A DNA stretch of 42,873 nucleotides from an uncultured Pseudomonadota bacterium (lineage in GTDB: Bacteria; Myxococcota_A; UBA796; SXON01), in contig CAIXRH010000243.1 of NCBI GenBank assembly GCA_903921785.1, positions 1-42,873 on the forward strand, written 5' to 3'. The position numbers and the translations under genes are program-made. The notes under the pieces are model-generated. The model made no database searches. It worked only from the letters and a program-made list of their open reading frames with translations, and was not told the origin of the DNA. Positions 27,714 through 35,316 of this stretch are shown piece by piece. The stretch's first letter is position 1; every line of letters begins with the position of its first letter.

Positions 27714-28705
27714 TTGTTCTTCCTCTTGGTACCGGAGGCGCTCTCAGTGGTGCCACTCGGGTTGAACTGCACGTCGGTGCGGCTGGATCCCTGGATGACG
27801 ATGGCCCGGGGGCCGCCGTTGTCCACCGGGGCGGTGGCTTCGATCTTCTTCGGCGCTTCTGCAGGCTGCCCTTCGAGTCCCGGGATCAGCGTGCGGGAGG
27901 TCTTCACGCCTTCGTTGGCGTATTGCATGGTGTCGATGTCGCTACGAAGGACCACGTAGATGTCCCCCTGGGCGACGGCGAGGGCGAGCTTCTCGGCCTC
28001 GTCGGGCGTCACCTCGAGGGTGATGCTCGGCTTGAGCTTCACCACGGGGGCCTTGGGGTCCTTCTTCGCGACCTCCACCTTCTTCGTGCCATCCGCCTGG
28101 TTGGTCACCTTGGTGGGTGCGGGGGCGCTCCCCTGGTCGAGCGCGCCGCCGACCGCGAGCACCTTGATGGCCTGAAGGATGGTGTCGGTGACCCACTTGG
28201 CGCTGGTCGCGGTGGGGTCTTCCGGCTTGATGGTCACGATGATGTCGACGTAGTTGCCGGGCTGGAGCAGGCCGGCCACCGCGTCCTCGGTGTTGGTGGC
28301 GACGGTCATCGCCCGCTTGCTCGGCTGGACGATCGCGTTGAGGCCCACGCCTGCGTCGGGACGGGCGATGCGCTCGATACGGACGGGCTCATCGGCGAGG
28401 ATTCGCTCCCGGGGGGTGCGCCCGACGAGGTCCGCGGCGAGGCTGTAGGTGCCTTCGGCGGGGATGCTCGAAGGCGCCAACGGGACGACCTTCACGTCCT
28501 CGGCGGTGATGGCCATGCCGACCATGAGGTCGTGGGTGGCGATGACGACGTCGGTCGTCTCTTTCGGCTTCTGGGCCTCGCGGAGCTGGTCCTGGTTCTG
28601 CTTGATGACCCGATACACGATCGCGGCCGCGAACACCGCCAGGAGAATGGAGCCCAGGAGGAAGAGCCCGGCTCGGGATCGTCCCTGGTTCTGCTGCCTT
28701 TGCAT
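27710..28705 (-). CDS. cpaB: Flp pilus assembly protein CpaB (RcpC)
   Basis: The 331 residues have one N-terminal membrane segment (about 12-31, AGLFLLGSILLAVFAAAIVY), a SAF domain (about 52-112: VVIATHDLMVGMAITAEDVKVVPL, then VGRTPRERILADEPV) and the RcpC-type core (RAMTVATNTEDAVAGLLQPGNYVDIIVTI, TILQAIKVLAVG, TLEVTPDEAEKLALAVAQGDIYVVLR). The C-terminal 50 residues form a low-complexity tail. The gene leads the assembly operon behind its own putative promoter and a terminator that separates it from the pilin gene. Confidence 0.92.
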   Translation of the reverse strand: MQRQQNQGRSRAGLFLLGSILLAVFAAAIVYRVIKQNQDQLREAQKPKETTDVVIATHDLMVGMAITAEDVKVVPLAPSSIPAEGTYSLAADLVGRTPRERILADEPVRIERIARPDAGVGLNAIVQPSKRAMTVATNTEDAVAGLLQPGNYVDIIVTIKPEDPTATSAKWVTDTILQAIKVLAVGGALDQGSAPAPTKVTNQADGTKKVEVAKKDPKAPVVKLKPSITLEVTPDEAEKLALAVAQGDIYVVLRSDIDTMQYANEGVKTSRTLIPGLEGQPAEAPKKIEATAPVDNGGPRAIVIQGSSRTDVQFNPSGTTESASGTKRKNK

Positions 28706-28739
28706 CTGCTGCTACTCCGTGAGCGCGGTTGGGCCGGGT

Positions 28740-28759
28740 GGGCCGCGCATGCGCGGCCC
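28740..28759. promoter_or_regulatory. 20-base perfect palindrome at the likely cpaB transcription start
   Basis: GGGCCGCGCATGCGCGGCCC is fully symmetric over 20 bases. It begins 35 bases upstream of the cpaB ATG and covers the predicted transcription start of the promoter at 28761-28789. This position fits a repressor operator or a 5' leader hairpin that controls translation of the Tad assembly genes. Confidence 0.5.
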
Positions 28760-28760
28760 C

Positions 28761-28789
28761 AGTGTATGGGATTCCCTCCGCCCGCGCAA
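28761..28789 (-). promoter_or_regulatory. Putative sigma-70-type promoter of the tad assembly operon
   Basis: On the minus strand, TTGCGC (28789-28784) and TACACT (28766-28761) are separated by 17 bases, with the start expected near 28754, about 50 bases before the cpaB ATG. The match is 3/6 at -35 and 4/6 at -10, plausible in such GC-rich DNA but not proof. Confidence 0.4.
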
Positions 28790-28816
28790 TCATGACAGGA
28801 ACGGAGGGACAGGGCC

Positions 28817-28858
28817 CAAAAACGACGAGGGCGGGCAGCCCTTGGGGCCGCCCGCCCA
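28817..28858 (-). terminator. Intrinsic terminator after the flp pilin gene
   Basis: On the minus strand an imperfect hairpin (arms GGGCGGGCGGCCC and GGGCTGCCCGCCC, small loop, 28857-28829) is followed by TCGTCG and then five Ts (28822-28818). It begins 15 bases after the flp stop. It should uncouple the strongly needed pilin message from the assembly genes that follow. Confidence 0.75.
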
Positions 28859-28872
28859 GGCGGCAGAGCCGA

Positions 28873-29043
28873 CTAGCCCGCAGAGGCGCTGTCGACCGCG
28901 CCGGAGATCTGGGAGAAGAGCGCGTCGAGGCTGTCACCGAGCGCGGTGAGGGCCACGATGATCGCGACGGAGATGAGGCCGGCGATGAGGCCGTACTCGA
29001 TCGCGGTGGCGCCGGTTTCGTCCTGGATGAGCTGCTTGATCAT
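28873..29043 (-). CDS. flp: Flp/Fap-type pilin
   Basis: The ATG at 29043, with GAGGAA eight bases upstream, gives a 56-residue Flp pilin. The short leader MIKQLIQDETG ends at the expected prepilin peptidase site before ATAIEYGLIAGL, with Glu at +5 and Tyr at +6 of the mature form, the Flp signature. One hydrophobic helix and a Ser/Asp-rich end follow. It is the major pilus subunit assembled by the downstream Tad genes. The processing peptidase (TadV/CpaA) is not in this window. Confidence 0.95.
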   Translation of the reverse strand: MIKQLIQDETGATAIEYGLIAGLISVAIIVALTALGDSLDALFSQISGAVDSASAG

Positions 29044-29090
29044 GGGAGTGTTCCTCACGTGGGGGTAGGCCGAGCCCTGGGGGCGGCCAA

Positions 29091-29118
29091 AGCATAGCCC
29101 ATTCCACGCGGGTGCCAA
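29091..29118 (-). promoter_or_regulatory. Putative flp promoter
   Basis: On the minus strand, TTGGCA (29118-29113, 5/6 to consensus) and TATGCT (29096-29091, 4/6) are 16 bases apart; transcription would start near 29084, about 40 bases before the flp ATG. The same bases contain TGGCAC (29117-29112), which resembles a sigma-54 -24 element, but the -12 GC is missing at the right distance. Confidence 0.5.
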
Positions 29119-29159
29119 ACCGACCTTGTGCGCCTAAATCCAAAAACCACAAATATGTC

Positions 29160-30260
29160 TCAACGTAGTTGTGCACGGATCAGGCGACCGCTCGCCGTCA
29201 TCAACAGGCGTTCTTCCAGGAGGTCTTGGAACTCGGGGCCCAGCGCCCGGCGCCGCCAGTTTTCAGAAAGTTTTTCTTCAAGAATGTAATTCAGCTCACT
29301 TTCTGTCAGCAGGAGATCGCCGGCGATGCCCCGGGACTCCGCGACGAGGCGGGCCGCGAGGCGCAGCGCGTCGACCCTCGGGCCCCGGGCGAGCGGGGGC
29401 GGCGGAATGGTCTCGGACGAACCTTGGAGAACCGCGAGAACCTCCTCTCCGTACTGCCGCCACACCTGCGAGGGCATGCGCCGGTTCTCGCGTAAGCGCT
29501 CCACGGTGGTCGGACGTCGGCGGACGAGGTCGAGCAGGACTGCGTCGGAGACGAGGTGCCCCGGCGCCGTGTCGAGCCCCCGGGCGCGAGCTTCCCGCCA
29601 GCCGGCCAGTTCTCGCAATGCGGCGCGTTCAGGGGGAGAAAGGAGGTGCGCTCCCGGCACGCGCCTCCACACGATGTCGTCGTCAGGCGGCGCGATGGAC
29701 ATCGTGAGCACTTCTGCTTGCGCCGCTGCGAAGATCTCCCAATTGCCAAAACGCTCGAGGCGAGCCTCCAGCGTCTCCACCAGCCCCGGGAGGACCCGGA
29801 TGTCGTCCACCGCGTAGCCGAGTTGATCGGCAGAGAGCGGGCGACGGGACCAGTCCGAGAGGGTCTCGCCCTTCTCCAGCTCGGGGCCGCCCAGGGCGAC
29901 CAGGAGGTCTTGCAGGCGGCGGGGGTACCCGAGCCCGGCGAAGCCAGCGGCGAGCTGGGTGTCGAACACCTCGGTGGGCACGGCGCCGAGCTCCCGCTGG
30001 ATGAGCAGGAGGTCCTGAGCGCCGCCGTGCACCAGCAGTCGCTTCTTGGACAGCACCTCGCCGAGCAGGCGGAGGTTGACGGACCCCAGCGGGTCCACGA
30101 TGATCGGTTCCCCGCCCACCGGGCCGAGCTGCACGAGCATCAGCTTCGGGAAGTAGGCCTTCTCGGGGTGAAACTCGGTGTCGAGGGCCAGGGCGGGCGC
30201 CGCCCACAGCGCCGGAAGCGCGGCACGGAGATCAGCGTCGGTGCGAAGGAGCGGCGGCAT
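29160..30260 (-). CDS. rnd: Ribonuclease D
   Basis: This 366-residue 3'-5' exoribonuclease of the DEDD superfamily trims tRNA and other stable RNA 3' ends. Exo I is LALDTEF (Asp27, Glu29), Exo II HGGAQDLLLI (Asp83), and Exo III includes LGYAVDDIRVLP with the catalytic Tyr and Asp. An HRDC domain follows (about 205-290: LSPPERAALRELAGWREARARGLD). The length is typical. Only 32 bases separate its start from the divergent membrane-protein gene. Confidence 0.92.
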   Translation of the reverse strand: MPPLLRTDADLRAALPALWAAPALALDTEFHPEKAYFPKLMLVQLGPVGGEPIIVDPLGSVNLRLLGEVLSKKRLLVHGGAQDLLLIQRELGAVPTEVFDTQLAAGFAGLGYPRRLQDLLVALGGPELEKGETLSDWSRRPLSADQLGYAVDDIRVLPGLVETLEARLERFGNWEIFAAAQAEVLTMSIAPPDDDIVWRRVPGAHLLSPPERAALRELAGWREARARGLDTAPGHLVSDAVLLDLVRRRPTTVERLRENRRMPSQVWRQYGEEVLAVLQGSSETIPPPPLARGPRVDALRLAARLVAESRGIAGDLLLTESELNYILEEKLSENWRRRALGPEFQDLLEERLLMTASGRLIRAQLR

Positions 30261-30292
30261 GGCGGTGCCGCGCCCTATAAGCCCGTGGGGCC

Positions 30293-30637
30293 ATGTTGAT
30301 CGCCGCCATCGGTCTGGGAATTGTCGCCCTGGGGCTCGCGAGCCAGACCACGCTCCCGGGGGACGCCCCCCCCGGGCTGCTCACCGGGCGCCTGGGGAGG
30401 GAGCTCGCGGGGGTGACGGTGTTCGCGGTGGCCACCCTCGCGACCGCGGCCGGGGTGGTGGATGTGGCAGCGCAGACCACGGAGTTCCCCCCGGGCCTCG
30501 CGCTGCTCGTCGGGTGGGTCCTGCTGCGCGCGCTCACCCGGAAGGATGCCTCGCGGCCGCGGGTGATGGCTGGCGCGGCGACGGTGTTGGTCGCGCTCGG
30601 GGTGGCCGAGGCGCTGGCCCGGATGCTCGCGGACTGA
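30293..30637 (+). CDS. Small polytopic membrane protein of unknown function
   Basis: The 114 residues form about four membrane helices (near 2-18, 38-60, 66-81 and 92-112) with short loops; no family is recognised. A TATAAG (30276-30281) lies so close to the ATG at 30293 that the message would be almost leaderless; no -35 box is visible. It is divergent from RNase D and followed on the same strand by the DUF3419 gene. Confidence 0.6.
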   Translation: MLIAAIGLGIVALGLASQTTLPGDAPPGLLTGRLGRELAGVTVFAVATLATAAGVVDVAAQTTEFPPGLALLVGWVLLRALTRKDASRPRVMAGAATVLVALGVAEALARMLAD

Positions 30638-30777
30638 CCGTAGCGGTCGACCCGGCGGCCTCCCGGCGGCTATATTGGCGCGGTGCTTCACCACGCCGCG
30701 CCTGTCGTGCCGGAGGGTCGGCTCGACCGCGCGGGTCGGGCTGCGCCGTCGTGCGTGCGGAGCCCCCAGGTGAGCCG

Positions 30778-31875
30778 GTGAGTGAACCGCTCCCGCCGGT
30801 GACGCCGATCCCCGGGCTGCTCGTCACCCGAGGGTGGTTCACGGACCGGGCGGTGGTCGCGGCGCTGCGGCCCGCCCCCGCGGAAGAGCTCTTCGTCGCC
30901 TGCGGCGCTGGGGATGTGGCGTTCGCCCTCGCGGCCGGTGGCGCAAAGGTGGAGGCGGTGGACGTGCGGCAGGCGCAGATCGCCTACGCCGAGCTCGAGC
31001 TCGCGGCGGTGAGGGAGCTGCCGCTGCAGAGCGTGCGAGCGCTCATGGGGCTCACCCCGTTTGGCCGGAGGGTGTGGTTCTACCACTTCCTCCGCCCGCG
31101 TCTCGGGGAGCACACCCGCTTGTTCTGGGACCCCAACGAGGCGGCGATCCGCGCCGGTCTCGTCGACCAGGGCTCGGTGGAGCGGCGCGTGGCGGCGATG
31201 CGATCCCGCGCGCTCCCCCTCGCGGTCCGCCGCGATGTGGTCGAGGCGGTCCTCGCCGCGTCATCCGTGGCGGCGCAGGCCGAGACCTTCGCCCAACGGT
31301 GGGACGGCTGGCGCTGGCACGCGGCGCTGCGGGTGGCGCTCACCCCGTTGAGCCTCGCCGTCCCAGCGGGGAACAACCGGCTCAACGCGCTCGGTCCGGA
31401 CTACGCCTCTCGGGTGGGCGAGCGGGTGCGCGACGTGTTCACCGCCCACGCGGTCGGGCGCGATCCTCGGTTGCGCTGGGCGCTCACCGGGGAAGAAGGA
31501 GAGCCGGAGGCCGGCGCGATCTGGCTCACCGTCGAAGGGCACAAGCAGCTCGCCGCCAACCTGGACCGGATCCGGCTCGTCCACGGCCGGCTCTCCGACG
31601 CGCTGCACGAGCCGCCGGCCGGTGGCTGGGGCGGGTTCTTCCTCGGCGACGCGCTCGACGAGCTGGCTCCGGACAACGCCCACGAGCTCCTGGAGCGGGT
31701 GGTGCGCGCGGCCCGCCCGGGCGCTCGGGTGGTGAGCTACCGCCTCGGCCGGCCCTACGCGCGCCCCGCTGCCTTTGCCGGCCGCCTCGTGCGCGACGAA
31801 GCCGCGTCCCGCGCGCTCCTCGCCGCCGAGGTGATCCCCGCGTGGCTGGGCGCTGACGTGGAGATCGTGAGCTGA
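30778..31875 (+). CDS. DUF3419 (BtaA-like) SAM-dependent protein
   Basis: The GTG at 30778 is preceded by AGGTGAG at 5 bases and gives 365 residues; the frame extends upstream without better sites. Residues about 35-85 show a Rossmann-type SAM site (LFVACGAGDVAFALAAGGAKVEAVDVRQAQIAYAELELAAV), matching the DUF3419 pattern, and the rest includes FYHFLRPRLGEHTRLFWD and FFLGDALDEL. The best-known member, BtaA, transfers the 3-amino-3-carboxypropyl group of SAM to diacylglycerol as the first step of betaine-lipid synthesis. No BtaB partner is nearby, so the product is uncertain. The stop abuts the convergent YggS stop with no gap. Confidence 0.7.
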   Translation: MSEPLPPVTPIPGLLVTRGWFTDRAVVAALRPAPAEELFVACGAGDVAFALAAGGAKVEAVDVRQAQIAYAELELAAVRELPLQSVRALMGLTPFGRRVWFYHFLRPRLGEHTRLFWDPNEAAIRAGLVDQGSVERRVAAMRSRALPLAVRRDVVEAVLAASSVAAQAETFAQRWDGWRWHAALRVALTPLSLAVPAGNNRLNALGPDYASRVGERVRDVFTAHAVGRDPRLRWALTGEEGEPEAGAIWLTVEGHKQLAANLDRIRLVHGRLSDALHEPPAGGWGGFFLGDALDELAPDNAHELLERVVRAARPGARVVSYRLGRPYARPAAFAGRLVRDEAASRALLAAEVIPAWLGADVEIVS

Positions 31876-32529
31876 TTACCCTGTGATCTTCGGCGGCCGC
31901 GCCCCGAAGATCGCCGAGCCCACGCGGACCAGCGTGGCCCCGTGGCGAACCGCCACCGGCCAATCGTGGCTCATGCCCATCGAGAGTTCGTGGAGCGGGA
32001 GCCCGTCGGCGCGGCCACGCGCGGCCAGCTCCGCCAGCTCGGCGAAGAACGGCGCGGCCCCTTCGGGGTCCTCGGAGGGGGGCGGGATGGTCATCAGGCC
32101 GCGGAGGATGACGCCGGGGACCCCGACGAGCGACCGGGCGAAGTCGAGCACCTCACCGGTCGGCACCCCGGACTTCTGCGCCTCGCCCATGTTCACCCCG
32201 ATGAGGATGCCGGTGGGGGTGGCCCCGGAGCGTTTCCCGATCTCCTCGGCGAGCGCGAGGCTGTCCACGTCGTGCACGAGGGTGGCCCGGCCGACCACGT
32301 ATTTGACCTTGTTGCGCTGGAGGCTGCCGATGAAGTGCCAACGCGGGCCGGTGCCGACCTCTTCGGCCTTGTCGCGCAGCTCCTGGGCGTAGTTCTCGCC
32401 GAAGTCCACCTGGCCGGCGGCGAGGGCCTCGCGGACGTCTGCCGCTGGGCGGGTCTTGCTCACCGCCACCAGGGTGACGTTCACGGGCAGCGCCGCACGG
32501 ATGGCGGCGAGGTTCTCTCGGATGCTCAT
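31876..32529 (-). CDS. yggS: YggS-family pyridoxal-phosphate homeostasis protein
   Basis: The ATG at 32529 gives 217 residues; upstream extension would add non-homologous sequence. Motifs include VTLVAVSKTRP (Lys binding PLP), FGENYAQEL, WHFIGSLQRNKVKYV, GVNMGEAQKSGV and LHELSMGMSHDWPVAVRHGATLVRVGSAIFG. The protein is a PLP-binding fold-type III TIM barrel without known enzyme activity that maintains vitamin B6 and amino-acid balance. It is divergent from the SPFH gene. Confidence 0.93.
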   Translation of the reverse strand: MSIRENLAAIRAALPVNVTLVAVSKTRPAADVREALAAGQVDFGENYAQELRDKAEEVGTGPRWHFIGSLQRNKVKYVVGRATLVHDVDSLALAEEIGKRSGATPTGILIGVNMGEAQKSGVPTGEVLDFARSLVGVPGVILRGLMTIPPPSEDPEGAAPFFAELAELAARGRADGLPLHELSMGMSHDWPVAVRHGATLVRVGSAIFGARPPKITG

Positions 32530-32650
32530 GCGGCCGCCTATCCCGCCGAAGGGGGGTGCCGACGAGGGCTCGCTGCCGGGTGAACCGGCGGGGATCGGCT
32601 GGCGCCCGCGCGGCGGGTGCTTAGATTCCGCGCCCGAGGCAAGGACGACC

Positions 32651-34015
32651 ATGAGTCTGTGGGACACGATCAAGCCGCACGTCGGCGCTCAATTCCTCGA
32701 CGTGCTGGAGTGGACGGACGATTCGACCAACACCCTGGTCTACCGGTTCCCCATCTTCCAGAAGGCCATCCAGGACGGCGGCAAGCTCGTCGTCCGCGAA
32801 GGGCAGGCCGGCGTCTTTGTTGCCGAGGGCAAGCTCAGCGAGGTCTTCCCGCCGGGCACCTACGAACTGAGCACGCGCACCAAGCCGATCATGGCGTTCT
32901 TCGAGAGCATCAAGTACGGCTTGAACATGCCCTACAAGGGAGACGTGTACTTCGTCTCCACGCGGCAGTTCACCGATCAGAAGTGGGGCACCGCGAACCC
33001 GATCCCCATCCGCGACGCGGACCTCGGCGTGGTCCGCATCCGCGGCTTCGGCAACTTCGCCTTCAAGATCAGCGATCCCGGGGTTTTCCTGAAGGAGGTG
33101 GTGGGAACCGCCGGCCTCTTCACGACCGAGGAGATCACCGGGCAGCTCAAGCGGAAGCTGGTGAGCGCCCTCGCCGACAGCATCGGGGAAGCCAAGATCC
33201 CCCTGCTCGATCTCGTGGCCCACTACCTCGACTTCGGCGATGAGCTCCGCCAGAAGCTCAACGGCTGGTTCCAGAGCAACTACGGCATCACCCTCACCGA
33301 CTTCGTGGTGGAGAACATCTCCGTTCCGCCGGAAGTCGAGAAGATGATGGACAAGCGCAGCTCCATGGCGCTCGCCGGCGACATGAACCAGTACACCCAG
33401 TTCCAGGCCGCCAACGCCATCGAAGAGGTGGCGAAGCGCCCGGGCGGCGGGGGAAACAACATGTTCATGGACGCGGGCGTGGGCCTCGCCATGGGCCAGA
33501 CCATCGGCGGCGCCATGGGTCGGCAGGCTTCCGGGCCGTTCAATCCGCAGGCCGGCCTCGGGGGGGGAGGCCCAGGCGGCCCGCCGCCGCCGCCGCTCCC
33601 GGGGGGGGCGAAGTTCCACTACAACGGCCCGGGCGGGCAGGGCGAGTTCGACGTGACGGCGATCGCCGGGTTCATCATGGCCAACCGCGCGGCGCAGCAC
33701 CTGGTGTGGCAGGCCGGATGGCCGGGCTGGAAGCCGTGGGCCGAAGCGCCGGAGATCGCCCAGCGTGTGCCGCCCGCGCCCCCGCCGGTCGCGGCGCCGG
33801 TCATGTTCCACTACACCGGCCCCGACGGCGCCACGCAGCAGCTGCTCTCCACCGACATCGCCCCGCGGGTGAAGAGCCAGCCCGGCCGCCACCTCGTGTG
33901 GAAAGAAGGAATGCCCGGCTGGGCCGAAGCGCAGACGGTCCCCGAGATCGCGGCGCTCCTCAACAGCGGTCCGCCGCCGCTCCCGCCGGCGGGTGGGCCG
34001 CCGCCGCTGCCGTAG
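32651..34015 (+). CDS. SPFH-domain protein with two C-terminal GYF_2 modules
   Basis: The ATG at 32651 (AAGGA six bases upstream) gives 454 residues. Residues about 10-235 form an SPFH/band-7 domain of the YdjI (virion-core-like) subtype: FPIFQKAIQDGGKLVVREGQAGVFV, GTYELSTRTKPI, FVSTRQFTDQKWGTANPIPIRDADLG. A long helix and a Gly/Pro linker follow, then two GYF_2 (DUF4339) modules of about 50 residues (FHYNGPGGQGEFDVTAIAGFI and FHYTGPDGATQQLLSTDIA, each followed by HLVW and GMPGW or AGWPGW). The SPFH part probably forms oligomeric membrane or stress-response assemblies; the modules probably bind Pro-rich partners. The tail PPPLPPAGGPPPLP could itself be such a ligand. Confidence 0.88.
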   Translation: MSLWDTIKPHVGAQFLDVLEWTDDSTNTLVYRFPIFQKAIQDGGKLVVREGQAGVFVAEGKLSEVFPPGTYELSTRTKPIMAFFESIKYGLNMPYKGDVYFVSTRQFTDQKWGTANPIPIRDADLGVVRIRGFGNFAFKISDPGVFLKEVVGTAGLFTTEEITGQLKRKLVSALADSIGEAKIPLLDLVAHYLDFGDELRQKLNGWFQSNYGITLTDFVVENISVPPEVEKMMDKRSSMALAGDMNQYTQFQAANAIEEVAKRPGGGGNNMFMDAGVGLAMGQTIGGAMGRQASGPFNPQAGLGGGGPGGPPPPPLPGGAKFHYNGPGGQGEFDVTAIAGFIMANRAAQHLVWQAGWPGWKPWAEAPEIAQRVPPAPPPVAAPVMFHYTGPDGATQQLLSTDIAPRVKSQPGRHLVWKEGMPGWAEAQTVPEIAALLNSGPPPLPPAGGPPPLP

Positions 34016-34040
34016 TCCAGACCGCGTGACGGAGTCGGGC

Positions 34041-34066
34041 GGGCGTCACCGGGTTCGGTGGCGCCC
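34041..34066. terminator. Hairpin between convergent SPFH and SGNH genes
   Basis: A 10-base stem with one wobble pair (GGGCGTCACC/GGTGGCGCCC, loop GGGTTC) lies 25 bases after the SPFH stop and 112 bases from the end of the opposing SGNH hydrolase gene. No T-tract is present on either strand. A bidirectional stop is likely from position alone. Confidence 0.45.
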
Positions 34067-34177
34067 GGCGTGCTTCAGGACGACGAAGGTGCTGAAGGGA
34101 GGGTGGCGCGACCACCGTCCTTCCCGGCGGAGCCGTCGGCGGTCGAGGAGCCGCCCGGGCGAAAATGGCGAGGAGGA

Positions 34178-35179
34178 TCAGCGCGCCAGCGGGAGGAGCG
34201 GCGTGATCGTGCGAGCGATCGCCTCGGCGAGGGCGCGGTGCCCGGCGGCGGTGGGGTGGATGCCGTCGGAGAAGAACGCCGTGTCGGAGAGGCCGCTGGC
34301 GTGGCGGGCGCGGGTGAGGGTGAGGTAGGTCACGCCCAGGCGGGCGGCGGTGTCGCGGAGGACGGGATCGGGCTCCGTCACCGCGTAGACGGGCTGGAGC
34401 ACGACCAGGCGGCAGGCCGGCGCCGCGCATCCCTTCGCGATCCACTCCAGCGCGTAGGCCCGGTCGGTGTCGGGGACGCGGACCCGGGGCGCCGAGCCGG
34501 CCTCGCCCTTCCCGGCCTGCGGATCGCCGGCGTGGCGGAGGAGCCACCCGCGGGCGTAGAGGTACGCTCGGCTCTGGTAGGCGACGGAGAGGAATCCGCT
34601 CCACTGAAGCCGCGCTTCGTACATTTCGCGGTCGGTGCCGGAGACGCGGTACAGGTAGTTCTTGTCGTCGGTGATGCCGGCCGGGAGTTGGTCGTTGTGC
34701 TGGTGGTAGAACAGGACCACCTGCGGGTCCAGGGTCCGGCCCACCTCGTCGAACCACACGGCGCTCTGCCAGCTCGTGTAGCCGGGGACCGACGCGTTCA
34801 CCGGCTCCACGTCGAGGAGCCGCGCGAGCTGCGCGGTGTAGGTCTCCTCCGCGCGGACCCCAGCCCCGAACGTGGACGACTCCCCGAGGGAGAGCACTCT
34901 TGGGCGTCGGTGCCCTGCGTCGAGCGGGGGGCTCCGGAGGCCGAGCTCGTTGGTGTGGACCTCCAGCCCGTCGTCGCGGATCACGTCCGCGTTCCGGCGC
35001 ATCACCCAGAAGAGCGTCGGGTGGTTGCGGTAGAGGCGGCCCTCGGCGTCGTGGATCACGCCCTGGGGCACGTCAAGCGCTCGCGCCGCGACCTCCAGGC
35101 CGACGAGCAGCGCCGTCGTGACCGCGAGGCCCCCCAGCAAGGACCGAAGCCGGCGGCTCACGGGGCGGCCCGGCCACAC
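34178..35179 (-). CDS. Membrane-anchored SGNH/GDSL hydrolase
   Basis: The GTG at 35179 has a GGTGAG site 5 bases upstream and gives 333 residues. An uncleaved signal anchor (about 13-32, LRSLLGGLAVTTALLVGLEVAA) leads into an SGNH fold: block I LSLGESSTFGAG (Ser in a GES context), block II NASVPGYTSWQS (Gly), a block III-like LFYHQHNDQ (Asn), and block V SDGIHPTAAGH (Asp and His). Such enzymes remove acetyl or other ester groups from envelope polysaccharides or lipids; the active site faces the periplasm. A TATACT (-10-like, 35238-35233) lies in front, without a clear -35. Confidence 0.85.
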   Translation of the reverse strand: MWPGRPVSRRLRSLLGGLAVTTALLVGLEVAARALDVPQGVIHDAEGRLYRNHPTLFWVMRRNADVIRDDGLEVHTNELGLRSPPLDAGHRRPRVLSLGESSTFGAGVRAEETYTAQLARLLDVEPVNASVPGYTSWQSAVWFDEVGRTLDPQVVLFYHQHNDQLPAGITDDKNYLYRVSGTDREMYEARLQWSGFLSVAYQSRAYLYARGWLLRHAGDPQAGKGEAGSAPRVRVPDTDRAYALEWIAKGCAAPACRLVVLQPVYAVTEPDPVLRDTAARLGVTYLTLTRARHASGLSDTAFFSDGIHPTAAGHRALAEAIARTITPLLPLAR

Positions 35180-35316
35180 GTGGGCTCACCCTCGTGCGGC
35201 CGGGGAGTTCGGACGCGCGCGTACACTCGGGAAGTATAGCGCGGGCGTCGCCGGTCGCTCCCCGGCAGGGGCCCGCCGGCGCGAACCGAGGCCACCGTGA
35301 GGCGGGGCGTCGTCGT

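Noticed and set aside
29112-29117. Sigma-54 -24 element (TGGCAC) before flp
   Set aside because: The expected GC at -12 is GA, so the sigma-70-type pair covering the same bases is preferred.
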